The notes beneath the pieces are model-generated. The model was not told the origin of the DNA. It made no database searches and saw nothing but the letters and a program-made list of their open reading frames with translations. This document shows positions 26,256-37,710 of a DNA stretch of 64,000 nt, in pieces. This DNA comes from Kuschelorhynchus macadamiae. Taxonomy: Eukaryota > Arthropoda > Insecta > Coleoptera > Curculionidae. The translations under genes were made by a program, and so were the position numbers. How positions within the stretch are numbered: position 1 is the first letter of the stretch; every line of letters begins with the position of its first letter. The stretch is taken from contig JAUTXW010000352.1 in assembly GCA_030620095.1 (NCBI GenBank), positions 1-64,000 of the forward strand, given 5' to 3'.

Positions 26256-28605
26256 TACAGGGTGGTCGAAATTGGTCTGTTTTAACAGAGAAAACTTATT
26301 TCCTGACTAGATAGAGCAAAACTGACTTAGGTGTCATGGGCTCGATTTCTGAGAAATGTTTAATGGCAAAAACCGCCTGCCGATATTTTCACTGCCAACT
26401 GAGATATAGGGCGTTTTTCAATTTTCGGCCATTTTGAAAATTGTCCATAACTTTTTTTTTTTGCGGAATATTAACATTCTGCAAAGACATTCTAAAGGCA
26501 CTTTTTTATGTGCAATCCAGTGGCGTACTCAGATTTTTTCTATAGTTGTCCGTTTTATCATAAATAGGCAAAACTTTTTTTTTTCAAATGTAAATCATAG
26601 TTGGCTATAAATTATAAAAAATGCTCGCGTTTAGCCCTTTTCAGTGATATAAAGTTGTAGGTAGTTATTTTCAAAAATAACGAAAATATTAGGTGTTTTT
26701 GGTTTACATCGAAGTAGGCTTTGATTTGTGATGACAATATCTCAATTATGTATTGTTAAGATTTATAGTTTGTTAGCAACTTAAACACAACTTTAAATAA
26801 CACTAGCTAACGTTATTTTAATTATTTATTATTAATTTTTTTTATTTTTTTTTGTTTACATAGCAAAGTTGAACAAAATTAACAAACTAAACTACTATTT
26901 ACAGCTACAAGTGAAAATAAAAAATAATTATGAAAATCTAGGTATTTAGTTAGATAGGTTTCTGATAAATATATTTAGAGAAGTTGTTCAAATTGAGCCC
27001 CTCCCTGTTGAATACAAACTAAGCATCTTTTGCGTACCGAGTTGCAACTATTTATTAGTTCAACTGGGCTAATAGATGCAAAAGCTTGCCTAGTGGCCTC
27101 TTGCAATTCTTCTTTTGTGTGAAAGGTTCTTCCTTTAAATATCAAGTCCTTCAATCTTCCCCACAAAAAAAAATCTAAGGGAGTTAAGTCACAGGACCTA
27201 GCAGGCCAAGGTATGGGGCCCCACGTACCAATCCAATTTTCTCGAAATTCGAAGTTTAAAAGATCAGTTGTGATTCTTGCATTGTGCGGGGGACAACCAT
27301 CTTGTTGATAGTAGATATTTCTGGCATCAGCTAAAGGTATGTCTTCCAACAAAGGGACAATATATGTGCGCAAAATATTTACATAATCATCTGCAGTTAA
27401 ATTTCCATCGTAAAAATAAGGTCCCACAAATCTTCCTCGGAATATCCCCACCCATATATTGAATCCACACCGACCTTGCCGGTCTTGTTGCACAACTACG
27501 TGTGGATTTTCAGTGGACCAGTGATATGAATTATATCTATTAAATATACCAGAAGTATCTACTCTGGATTCATCACTCCAAATAATATTTAATGGAAAAT
27601 TCTCATTCTCCATGAATTTTTGCTCATACCATTGACAAAATCTCAATCTTCTAGCGGCGTCCCCTTCACGGAGTTGATGAACTCTTCTCGTTCTGTACGG
27701 TTTGAATTTATGTTTTTTGAGTATTTTTAAAACGGTGGTCTTTGGAACATTCGTTATATTAGCCAATGTTCGAGAGGAGGTGCCAGTATGATCTAATACC
27801 TCACCAATTATATTTAGCTTCTGGATTTCCTTTTATTCCTTTAGTTCATAATGTCTTGTTCTTAACTTTTTAAAACTTCCGTAATTTACTAAATTACTTT
27901 TTAATGTTTGATAAATTCGCTCGGGAAATGTATTAAAATATAATTCACTAGCTGCTTCAGGAACTTCGTTAGATAATATGTAACATTTTAACATATCATA
28001 CTTTTCATAATTCTCAAACATATTTTGTCAGCAACTTAACACAACTTTATAAAGATAACACCAAAACGCAATAATTACACCAGACTACAGTAATCTGACA
28101 GCAATATATTCAAAATATTGAACGCGCGTCATTATTCCAAGGCCTACTTCGATGTAAACCAAAAACACCTAATATTTTCGTTATTTTTGAAAATAAGTAC
28201 CTACAACTTTATATCACTGAAAAGGGCTAAACGCGAGCATTTTTTATAATTTATAGCCAACTATGATTTCCATTTGAAAAAAAAAAGTTTTGCCTATTTA
28301 TGATAAAACGGACAACTACAGAAAAAATCTGAGTACGCCACTGGATTGCACATAAAAAAGTGCCTTTAGAATGTCTTTGCAGAATGTTAATATTCCGCAA
28401 AATAAAAAAGTTATGGACAATTTTCAAAATGGCCGAAAATTGAAAAACGCCCTATATCTCAGTTGGCAGTGAAAATATCGGCAGGCGGTTTTTGCCATTA
28501 AACATTTCTCAGAAATCGAGCCCATGACACCTAAGTCAGTTTTGCTCTATCTAGTCAGGAAATAGGTTTTCTCTGTTAAAACAGACCAATTTCGACCACC
28601 CGGTA
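26256..28605 (-). mobile_element. Long-TIR mariner-like element C (2350 bp)
   Basis: It starts TACAGGGTGGTCGAAATTGG at 26256 and ends with the inverted CCACCCGGTA at 28605. Arms of about 470 bp (to about 26735 and from about 28130) are near-perfect inverted copies. The arms share a CCAGTGGCGTA(C)TCA block with element D at 55444-57784. It carries a nearly complete transposase on minus. It is inserted in an older RT gene on minus whose reading frame resumes across it, with TA as the target. Confidence 0.9.
26975..28021 (-). pseudogene. DD41D-type IS630/Tc1/mariner transposase with one nonsense codon
   Basis: The ATG at 28021 opens MFENYEKYDMLKCYILSNEV, the N-terminal helix-turn-helix. The frame is continuous to the end except for one TAA just after the codons for HYELKE (near 27831). 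The rest (from 27829 to 26975) has KTTVLKILKKHKFKPYRTRR (second DNA-binding part), NIIWSDESRVDTSGIF (first Asp), YYQQDGCPPHN (second Asp), WPARSCDLTPLDFFLWG (third Asp) and the tail GGAQFEQLL. Forty-one residues separate the second and third Asp. Total length is near 348 codons, typical of the superfamily. It is the least damaged copy here: a single substitution separates it from an open frame. No intron is needed, unlike element D. Confidence 0.85.
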
Positions 28606-29045
28606 CACTCTTATCAACGATTTTCTAAAGATTTTTCAAGAGGAATATAGAAGATAACCTTCTCGTTAATGAAGCTATATGAGTCTCGAAGACAAGCTCC
28701 CTATCAAGATGCACACCCAGGAGTTTTATGGAAGTAGTTCTCATTACCTCATCAGGTGGGATCTAATTATTTAAGAGTTTTAGGGTGAAAATCATTTTTT
28801 ATGTTTTACTTATATTTAATGATAGTCTATTTACTTTGAACCATTTTTCTAAGCTGTGTAAAGAATTCCCCATTTTTTCAAAGAGACTGTTTAGATTATT
28901 GTCTTTTATTGTGGCTATAGTGTCATCAGCAAACATTGTTAAATTACTACTGGTTGAAGTTTCAATGTCGTTAACATAGATTAAGAAGAGCAGAGGTCCC
29001 AGGATGGGCTCCAGGGATACTCTATGTTTAACATCAAGGCTACCT
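28606..29045 (-). pseudogene. Non-LTR RT fragment, right piece (split by element C)
   Basis: Minus-strand reading: EPILGPLLFLIYVNDIETST, then LTMFADDTIATIKD with the catalytic F-A-D-D at about 28950, then WFKVNRLSLNISKT, a stop, and IKLLGVHLDRELVFETHIAS near 28690. It runs into the right end of element C at 28605 and continues at 26255. Several stops; inactive. Confidence 0.75.
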
Positions 29046-29098
29046 GAGAGTTTTCCTTCAGAGAAACAACAAAAAACAAATAATAAAATATATTAAAG

Positions 29099-31273
29099 CT
29101 AAAACAACCTATCAAAATTACATTTCAGTCTTCGAACTGAGATTCGAAAGATGCCTAGATGATCATGGAATAAATTTGCAGTCTTAAGAATTCTAGTCAT
29201 AGGGTCATTCTGACCATAGTTTGTCAAATGGAAGGGTACTTTGAATAAATCAGAATGCCTATTATCCCTAATTGGGATGTTTATATTGATTAAACTTAGC
29301 AATTCAGGGCAGTCCATTTGTGAGTTGATTATTTTGTGCAAAAACATAGGTCAGCACGGGTTCTTCTGCCTTTAAGTGTCAATAACCCAAGTTGAGTTCT
29401 TAGGAACTCATAAGTATATTCCTCTCTTTGAAGCCCCATCCCTACTACACGGAGAAATTTATTTTGGACCCCCTCCAAGGTGTCAATATTAGTACGATAG
29501 GATGGGACCAGACTGACCTCACCAGTGCGCAATACAAAATTTTTAGAATGTCAACAGAAAATCCTGCAGAAAAACGATTTAGGGCTCTAGATGTTATAGC
29601 CTCAATGTGGGGGTTGAAAAGCAGTCTTTGGTCAAAAAGGACACCCAGATCTCTTACCTCTGAGCAAAGTTCATCTCTATTTACGATGTAGTTGAATTTG
29701 ACAAGATTCTGCAGGCTTCCGAAAGACAACTGCATACATTTGCCGATGTTCAGGTCCATCTCATTCACCAAGCACCACTCATCAATGTCCTCCTGAAGGA
29801 GCAGATCATCATTCAGAGACTCTACTGAACGAAAAACCTTAATGTCATCGGCAAACATAAAAAAATTGCTTCTGTTTTTAAGAGATAGCCCCAAGTCAGT
29901 CAAAAAAATGTTGAAAAGTAACTGACTAATAAGATACTGTGGGATACACAATAAAATGCCTTGGGGAGGTCAAATAGGATTGCGCCTATATGTTGACACT
30001 CCTCAAAGCCTCTGATTATATACTCCAACATAGAAAGGATAGCACTGGTTGTTGATCTACCCTCTCTAGAATATTTATTGCATCTCTAACATGATTAAAA
30101 CTAACCTCTCTGAAGGAAACCCCTTCCGCAGGACAGTGAACAATTTCGGCAGAGAGATAATGTTCGTGTTCTGTATGAGTTTGAGTTAGATTCTGTAAAA
30201 TGTTTTCAGCAACATTTATAAAAAATATGTTGAATTCATTAGCACTTATCTCACTAGATGCTACCACACAGCTTGAATTTTATTATCCACATTTTATATA
30301 AAATCTGAGTTTGCTATCAACTAAGCATTATTTATAGCCTGTCTATATTGTTTTCTGTATTGATTTTTTAAAGTTAACAACTCTGGCAGACTTTGTATGC
30401 CACAGAGTTCATTTAAAAATCTCAAATGTTCCCTCATTTCACGTGCGTTAAACGATCTTACACTTTTATTTTTCATATTATAGTCTTTTAACAGGAAAAC
30501 ATGCATTAAAACTCTCGGTCAGTTTAGACATAAAAATTTGGCTTTTTTCATCAGCATTTGAGTCACCAGCTCTTATAAAGGATCAGTCTACACTATACAA
30601 CATATTGAAAAAGTTATTTGTACCCACCATGCTTATAGGTTGGTGGAACATATTTTGCTGAGGCTTTGCTTTTCCACTCGGCTCAGTGGCGGCTATTTTT
30701 ATTTCCACTGCAGAGTGGTCAGATGCTGCAATATCTGAAACCCTAGTATTAAACTCTAAAACATTCATGAAATTTACAAAAATATTGTCAAGACAAGCCT
30801 TTTGTCTCGTATCATTAGAAATTTGTTCTGACTAACCATAAGAGTTTAACAAGTCATTAAATTTATGTTTCCTACCACTCTCTATTTTAAAATCAATGTT
30901 AAAATCACCTGTAACAACACATTTAAAATTTACACAACAAATATTTTGCCTACAATATCAGACCTCCCAATATATTCCATACCATTTTTTATGAACATCG
31001 CTACACCACCATGAATATAATTTTTCTTGCAAAGTGTGAGGCAAGTTGCATAGCGCTTGAGACCCCTGTATATCAAATATATGGTCAAAATCGTTGTTTT
31101 GAATGAGATTTTAAGATTTGCTTCTGCCTATCTGAGTACACTGATACGAATATTTGACTTGAACTTACAAAATAATTCAGTGAGGGAGGCTGTATTGTGA
31201 TGCATACGATGTTATAGATCTCACTGTACAAAACTAACATAGACTGCAAAATTTTGAGAAGTTCATGGACCAT
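29099..31273 (-). pseudogene. Non-LTR retrotransposon (endonuclease plus RT), decayed
   Basis: Minus strand, several frames. About 31085-31273 and 30960-31060 hold endonuclease-like pieces (NYIHGGVAMFIKNGMEYI). 30583-30768 has VSDIAASDHSAVEIKI, the S-D-H block that ends APE-type endonucleases. 30016-30506 is the RT N-terminal extension (SANEFNIFFINVAENI). 29445-29951 has NFFMFADDIKVFRS (catalytic F-A-D-D) and VRDLGVLFDQRLLFNPHIEA. 29099-29532 has the C-terminal blocks EGVQNKFLRVVGM and NDPMTRILKTANLFHDHLGI. The RT part before F-A-D-D, with the S-P-Q-G box, is damaged or lost near 29950. It lies in the host-gene intron between 31314 and 23197, on the same strand as the gene. Confidence 0.75.
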
Positions 31274-31313
31274 TTGACCTCAAGGACAAGCCGCCGGTAA
31301 ATAACAGACTTAC

Positions 31314-31478
31314 TCTTTAGAGGTATCCTCTTCATTGTCACCTTTAACGTTGATTTCCTCATGTTTTATAGAACATTCATTGAAATATTCTTCACTAAAA
31401 TTTTTCTCTTTAACGAAAATGTCCTCCAAATGACTTTCTTTCTTAATACATAATTTACTATGATTATTTTCGAGGTCC
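31314..31478 (-). CDS. Acidic linker exon 3 of the zinc-finger gene
   Basis: A 165-bp exon bounded by TTTTTTGTTGTAG then GGACC, and AAAGA then GTAAGT (31308-31313). It begins with one base of a split codon and ends with two. It encodes DLENNHSKLCIKKESHLEDI and then a lysine/glutamate-rich stretch containing CSIKHEEINVK and GDNEEDTSK. IKKE and IKHE both fit the psi-K-x-E SUMO-acceptor consensus. No structured domain. It follows 33046-33135 in frame (TT + G gives Leu) and precedes the zinc-finger exon 22733-23197 in frame (GA + G gives Glu). Likely a disordered N-terminal regulatory part of a C2H2 protein. RNA evidence is lacking. Confidence 0.65.
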
Positions 31479-32711
31479 CTACAACAAAAAAAAACAGTCC
31501 GGTGCTGCACACATTTTACATAAATTATATTCTTAGTGCTCTATTACTATACAAGGCGTTCAGAAATTCCGTTCAGTATTTGGAGAGACTGTTCCATACA
31601 TAAGAACATTTTAAATTCGGGTCACGATCCCGACAGTTTTGACAGCTTTAACATCAGCTTTATCTACTTTCTCATAATTGTACCTATATTTCATTTTACT
31701 TAATTAAGCAACAATAGAATTATTAGTATTATAACCATAATTTTCTAAATGTATTATTTGAAGTATGGCTGGTTATGTCAAAGCGCGTCATTTATTCAAT
31801 TGTTTTTCACAGCTACTTTTGGCAAATATAAATATTATTTCTAATATAGATATGTATTATCCAGGAAAAATGTTTTTGCTTCAAAGTTTTTTTAAAAAAG
31901 GATTATTAAAACTGCCAGGTCATGTTTGAGAACTTAACTGAAGATATTTCCAACAATAGTTACCTTTATAAACTATAACTGTAAATAGTAATTTTTTAAT
32001 TTCTTTGTCAGTACAGTAATTAATATTTTTTAATATTAATATTCAACTTTTATTGTTTACTTTGAGATAAACCAGAACATTTTGAGCTGTCTTTTTTTAA
32101 TACAAAAATCATTTACAAAGAAAGAATCATACTTCAGAGCAAATCCAGGTCTGAACTAAAAAATAAAGATAGATATAAATGACAAAACGTCGTTAAACCT
32201 GTTCTTGTGATACTTTGATGCATCGAGGCTAAAAAGTTTTTCAAGATATTGAAATAAAAAATTCAGGTCCATATTCAAAAAATAAAAGGAATGTGGTGAT
32301 GAGCTCACAAAGACTAAACGTCGGATTGAAATCTGAGTACACCAACTTGTGGTAAAAGCTAGTTATACAAATTCTGTTTTAAAAGTTTTTCTTTAGTTTA
32401 ATACTATTCAGGTCAAGATATAAATTTTGGGCTTAACACAAATTCTGAATAACCTCTAAAAACTAAATATTTGCTCTAATTTAACCGAATATGTAGCTTT
32501 TACCATTTTAGAGATAATATATGTATTTTATATTTGAATATTTAAAAATGTTGACAATGCCTATACCTGCAGGGGTGGTCCTGATAGCAATATGAAGTAA
32601 AAAATAAATAAATATAAGTTAAATGAAAAATAGTGCAAACATCAACAAAAATATAGTTTCTGCAAAAAAAAAAAATAGGTAAATTGTGACTTACCTTTTT
32701 TGTAGACACGC
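31479..32711. other. Intronic, no gene recognised
   Basis: A+T-rich sequence between host exons. 32262-32350 carries the repeat block GGTGATGAGCTCAC...TAAACGTCGGATT...ACACCAACTTGTGG, related to motifs at 14.47 kb and in the foldback elements. Confidence 0.5.
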
Positions 32712-33121
32712 ATTTTACAACTTCATAAGTTACTAGATATCTAAATACATAAAAGCCTATTGTACCTATCACAAAATAAAATAAGCAAAACAGCAAATAT
32801 GTTCAAAGTTTATTAAATAAATATGAAGAATGATTTACAAATATTTCTTTTCATTTTTTATGTCGCCAATTTCCTTTTCTCAGTAAAATATCCATCTGAA
32901 TTATTCTCAACTTCCCAAATTTTGCAACTTAATAAGTTACTAGATATCTAAACACGTAAAAGCCTATTGTACCTATCACAAAATAAAATAAGCAAAACCG
33001 CAAATATGTTCAACGTTTATCAACTAAATGTAAAGAAAAACTTACAAATCTTCCTCTTCAGTTTTTATGTCACCAATTTCTCTTTTCTCAGTAAAATATC
33101 CATCTGAATTATTCTCAACTT
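32712..33121. repeat. Tandem duplication, about 207-bp unit, covering an exon
   Basis: Unit 1 (about 32712-32918) and unit 2 (about 32919-33121) match along their length; TACTAGATAT is at 32731 and again at 32938. Unit 2 overlaps the real exon 33046-33135. The exon-like part of unit 1 (about 32840-32915) has lost its acceptor and gains a stop, so it is a decayed exon copy. Confidence 0.75.
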
Positions 33122-33135
33122 CGTTCTTACATCTC
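33046..33135 (-). CDS. Acidic linker exon 2 of the zinc-finger gene
   Basis: A 90-bp exon: acceptor TTATTCTAAG then GAGATG, donor GAAGATTT then GTAAGT (33040-33045). It starts with one base and ends with two bases of split codons. It encodes RCKNEVENNSDGYFTEKREI followed by GDIKTEEED. IKTE fits the psi-K-x-E SUMO consensus. It joins in frame to the exon 33692-33766 (AG + G gives Arg) and to 31314-31478. Its length is a multiple of three, so skipping or duplicating it would keep the frame. A decayed duplicate lies just downstream (minus sense) at about 32840-32915. Confidence 0.65.
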
Positions 33136-33628
33136 CTTAGAATAATAAATGTATTATAATGTTAATTAAGTTATACCACAGAAAAATCTAAACTATAAGA
33201 AAGAGGAACAAAAGAATCAGATCCCTTGTTCTCAGTTTGCCATTTTATTTGACATTATTTCCCTTGTATCCATCTGGAGGATGTGAGGGAAAAGTGAGAC
33301 ATTTTCAAAGTTTCTTTTATGCTGGCATTAAACATTACAAAAATTACATCTTAAAAAGTCACACCAAAGTCCAGACGTCCAGACAGACGTACGAACAAAT
33401 TTTAAAAACAATCTGACACCTACACTAGATGTGTTTTTTTACTGAAAAGGCAACTAAGTTATAATTGTCACAAAAAATGACTCACATTCAATTGTTTTAG
33501 TTGAGATTTTTCAGCATATTGAACAAAATATATTTAGTATGGAAACTTGCATAATAAAGCAACTTTAAATAACCAGTCTAAGCAACATTTTAGTTATTTT
33601 TTTTACACGGACGTGTTGGACACATTTG

Positions 33629-34003
33629 TATAATGTGTTGTACTGACTGTACTTTATCTAATTAGTCTACAAACTGATTTAATATACCTACCTATTATCG
33701 TAGTCATTTGGTTCAATTTTAATTTCTATATTGTCCTTCACGACAGGTAATGATGTCTTAGATTCTCTAAAAAGTAAAATTAGGTGGTAATTATCGGTAC
33801 AATTCTAATTAAAACCTGTCCTGATATATGAGTATAAAAAGCATATGCCAATATAAGTGCAACTTGACAGTGAAGTTTACATATCCTCATTAAATATTAA
33901 AATTGTTTGTTTGCAACAGTGGGATTAATAGTATGAATTATTGTTCCTTTTTATATAAACATTGTTAGGGGTTCACTTTAAAGGAAACACTTCTTTTTTA
34001 CAA
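33629..34003. repeat. Intron/exon duplication, source copy
   Basis: This stretch, including the exon at 33692-33766, matches 36661-36945 and then 38372-38446. The second copy is split by about 1.43 kb of inserted sequence. Confidence 0.75.
33692..33766 (-). CDS. Acidic linker exon 1 of the zinc-finger gene
   Basis: A 75-bp exon: acceptor TTACTTTTTAG then AGAATC, donor GATAATAG then GTAGGT (33686-33691). One base in, two bases out. It encodes 24 whole codons, ESKTSLPVVKDNIEIKIEPN and then DYDN. 'IKIEPND' is a common motif in linkers of insect zinc-finger and BTB proteins and also fits the SUMO consensus. The upstream (5') part of the gene, with its start codon, is not seen; it should lie to the right. 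A dead copy of this exon is at 36722-36796. Confidence 0.65.
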
Positions 34004-34423
34004 CAAAAATATCTTTTTATTCACATCTTCCAATAATAGTCTATATTCATTGTTAGCCCTGCCTTAAAGGCCCAACACTTTTTTAAATTAGTGCTCGGAC
34101 TAAACCCAAAGTCGTCCAGCTTTTACCAACCAGGTACCCCTTCCTCTTCACTGAAAGAATAATTCCTGCATGCGGCAGTTTGTATCAATAGTTGTGTATT
34201 GTTAATTCGGTCCTGTGAAATCCAACTCATTCTTTCCAATAAGTTTTTTGTGTGTCATTTCTATACAAGATTGTAAACTAGATATTTTTATAATTTGAAA
34301 AATGTATGATCCAGACAAAAAAGAACTTAAAAGGATGGAAGAACGAAAAAGAACAAACTAAAAAGGTTGTGAAGAAAAGAATTGTTAGTTTTTTAGAAAA
34401 ACATAGTATTCTGAGATCAATAG

Positions 34424-35221
34424 TTAGTCATATTTGACAGGTAGGTTACAGTCAGTAAATTATAATAATAAAATATCAGATCAACAACAGTTAAACTATG
34501 GTATCCCACAAGGCTCAGTGCTGGGCCCAATTCTATTCTTGTTATATATAAATGACTTCTCAAATCTGGATATAAATGTCTTTTAAATATAAAGACTTGT
34601 ATCTGGAGAATAACCTAGTAAAAGAATTGGCTGAAAATAAATTTTTGCGTCTCCTCATTGACAGAAAACTAAAATTTGAATCTCATATTAAAACACTGAC
34701 TAATAAGTTATCATCAAATTTTTATGCATTAAGAGTAATATTAAAAGGGTTAGACAACCAAACAAGTAGAGAGTCATACTTTGCCTTAATTGAATCGCAC
34801 TTGCAGTATGTTATCTGTTTTTGGGGTACATGATCAAAACCACTTTTTCAGACTGTCAGGTATGTCTGTGGGGCAAAACCAAGGGACTGATGTAAGCCCT
34901 TGTTTTTGAAAGAAAATATTTTAACATTGGCATATTTGTTTATTTTGGAAATTGTGTGCCGTTGGCATAGGAAATATAGACGTTGTTCGTGTTAGGCAAA
35001 CCAATTACAATATGCGTCAATCATATAATATACTTCTCTCGATTCCGCCATCTGCACAGACAAGGGACTCTCTTATTTATAGTAGTCGCCTATTATTTAA
35101 CCATTTGCCATGCAATATTAGAAAGATATATGGCGGCAATAGGTGTAAGTTTGAGATAAAGAAACTGCTTGTTGTGAAAACCTACTACGACGTGGGAGAG
35201 TATCTCAGTGAAAGATACTGA
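34424..35221 (+). pseudogene. Non-LTR retrotransposon RT fragment (plus strand)
   Basis: It reads SYLTGRLQSVNYNNKISDQQ, then LNYGIPQGSVLGPILFLLYI followed by NDF (the S-x-Q-G box), then a stop at 34584. The next frame, 34576-34833, has FLRLLIDRKLKFESHIKTLT and LQYVICFWGT. The F-A-D-D catalytic block between them is deleted. 34952-35221 is the C-terminus with PPSAQTRDSLIYSSRLLFNH. Inactive. The 3' flank carries a tandem duplication (35185-35285 and 35287-35380). Confidence 0.75.
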
Positions 35222-35380
35222 CTTGCACTTGTAAATGTCTGTTTATAATGTTTAACAATATTCTAGGAGTGTGTATGTTTTTGGTAGCTTACTCTGACGT
35301 GGGAGAGTGTTGCAGTGAAGGATTTTGACTTAGACTTGTAAATGTTTTGTTAAGGAAGTTCTAACAATATTCTAAGAGTG
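35185..35380. repeat. Tandem duplication of about 100 bp
   Basis: The block '(A/T)(C/G)GACGTGGGAGAGT' with its following TCTAGGAGTGTGT-type end occurs at about 35190 and 35292. It covers the end of the non-LTR ORF2 and its 3' untranslated region. Confidence 0.7.
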
Positions 35381-35399
35381 TGTTTTTGTTTTAATTACT

Positions 35400-36660
35400 T
35401 TTTACAATTAGCTTTTTATTGAAATGCTCTCTTTTGCTGCAATTTATTATTAAAACCGAGCTTGATTTTGTATTTTGTCTAAATACATTTTGATACCTCC
35501 TTTTCTTTGATATTATGTTGTGTATCGTTATTGATATCATTGTTGTTCTTATATATGACTGTTTTCTCTTTTTTTTATTAACATTTATCAGGTTTGAGAG
35601 GTTTGCAAGCACAGTGAACATCATAGTACCCCAGAGAAGCAAGACAGCTTAGACAAATGAAATGCAGAGCAATCCAAAAGCCACGACTCAACAAACCACT
35701 GATATATTATTCTGTGCAATGGTCATTAAGTAAACACTTGTTTGTGGAGCTCCAGTATTTTTGTCAACATCAGAACAAAAAGTAAGTGTTGCTTTTTAAT
35801 ATAAAAAAAAATAGTCAAATTTGTGAATTATGCCTAAAATAATAGCAATTCATTGCTGCCCATCAATTACTGTGTTTCTAGTCCTATCACAGGAACTTAG
35901 TTGCAGACAGAAATGCCGCCTACCAGATGAAATAAAAAGAGTCTACCGAAAATCTAGTAAACAGGGTATGTGCTAATTTGTCTAACCAGATCGAATCTAA
36001 GTTTATTAACCAGATGGATTAAAAGCAGAAAAGCTAACTCTTATCTATAAAAACTTAAGGTAAATGATATAATTTCTTATGCTTGCTTAAATAATATTGT
36101 TTATATTGTGTATCGAAACATTCGGTAGACAGACTAGTCTACATGTTGAGGTATGTAATTATATTAAATATTTGCTTCAATTAATTTAAAGTTAAATATT
36201 TTTATTCAGTTGCAAAAAGCTAAAAAAGATGTTTGTTTGTCATAGATACACTTCTTTATATCACTTCAAAAAAAAGGCTCAACCAAGGTTAACCAAAACG
36301 CAATCTGCTTTTGTCAGTTTTTATATCATTAGATACTACAAAACCCACAAAAATCCCAATAGTTCAGATGATTTATGATAATCTATTATTAATAATTACT
36401 GGAACATTAAATGTCGCATTTCACAAAGTGGAACATGAAGCAATGTTGTTAATTGAGACAGCAAGCTTCATGGATCGGCAAAAATGGAATATTGATCTTC
36501 CGGTAGTGTTAACACGTTGATGAACATGACTCCTATAGCAGCACACCTGCTATAGCAGTATTGTTCAGTGTGTAAATATAATATCTCCCGCTACTACTGT
36601 CGCACAGCAAGACAGAATTTGGGGTACTTTCCTATATACAACAAAAATCTATTCAATTTA
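35400..36660. other. No gene recognised
   Basis: Short frames only, none with a recognisable domain. It may contain further non-LTR debris, but nothing that can be named. Confidence 0.4.
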
Positions 36661-36721
36661 TATAATATATTGTGCCGATTGTACTTTATCTAATGTCTAT
36701 AATCTGATTTAATATACCTAC

Positions 36722-36796
36722 CTATTATCGCAGTCATTTGGTTCAATTTTAATTCTTATATTGTCCTGCATGACAGATACAGATGTCTAAGATTAT
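36722..36796 (-). pseudogene. Dead copy of acidic linker exon 1
   Basis: Same length (75 bp), acceptor and GTAGGT donor as 33692-33766. The later part still reads QDNIRIKIEPNDCDN. The frame opens with TAA and has TAG two codons on, where the intact copy has GAA and AAG. It lies in the duplicated segment 36661-38446. If spliced in it would end the protein. Confidence 0.75.
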
Positions 36797-36989
36797 CTAA
36801 AAAGTAAAAATAGGTACAATTCTAATTAAAACCTGTCCTGATATATGAGTATAATAAGCATATGCCTATACAAGTACAACTTGATGTAAAGTTTACAAAT
36901 CCTCATTAAACTCACAGTAACAAAATTGTTTGTTTGCAACAATAACAATATCAATATATTTATTGCTGCCATACTTCATAAAAGTTTAC

Positions 36990-37290
36990 ACAAGTCATCA
37001 AGAACCATAAATAAGGAAATGAAACAAGATTATATGTCACTAAATTTATTTTTTATAAAATAAAAACATTTTTTATAAGATATTTTTTAATTTTATTTTC
37101 AAAAATTTCTAGAGGTAACATCCTCACATGTTCTAGTAGGACATTATAGAATTTTGGACCATAAAAACAGACTCCTGTTTTAATCCTGTGGATTCTATGA
37201 AAATGTGTATAGATATTGGTCCAGTTTCTTGTGTAATGTATGTGGACATTTTCATGTGTTCTATATTGAGACAAGTTGGTTTTTACATAT
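36990..37290 (-). pseudogene. Non-LTR ORF2 C-terminal fragment
   Basis: Minus strand: NVHIHYTRNWTNIYTHFHRI, then CFYGPKFYNVLLEHVRMLPL and FENKIKKYL. This is the 'Y.GPKF.N.LP..I' end of CR1/Jockey-like ORF2 proteins. No RT core nearby. A (AAATA)n-like run at 37301-37318 borders it. Confidence 0.65.
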
Positions 37291-37710
37291 GTCAGACTTT
37301 GATAAATAAATAAATAAGGTCTTTATTTCTAACAATCATAGACTACAAATTTTGTGAAAAAAAAACAATGCTGGAAAATGCCGAGGGGCAGCTGGACATG
37401 TGTATTCGATAATACACCTGCCCTCTGTTCTTACACTAAGCATGAAATGTATAATGAAGGTACCGTTAGTACACTGAGTTTAATACAAAAAATTTCTACA
37501 ATCAGCTATATAATTGGCATTGCCTATGGCTCGAACTGCTCTCTTTTGAGTAAAGCCACGCCCGGAACTTGCCGCATGCCTCCACACCAGGATATCACAA
37601 GAGATCCTAGACTAGACACATGCAAAAAAAAACCACCACTGCTGCACTCCTGGAAACACACTGCATTATCATTCTGAGAGCATACACACTAGACGCTATT
37701 TTGTTGCAAA

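Noticed and set aside
32542..32796. Hydrophobic frame with a GTAAGT donor near 32695
   Set aside because: It might be a transmembrane exon, but there is no acceptor, the hydrophobic part lies in the 207-bp tandem duplication, and the second copy has a stop.
36311..36520. 69-codon frame with a protein-like look
   Set aside because: No homology I can name and no partner frames; not enough to call.
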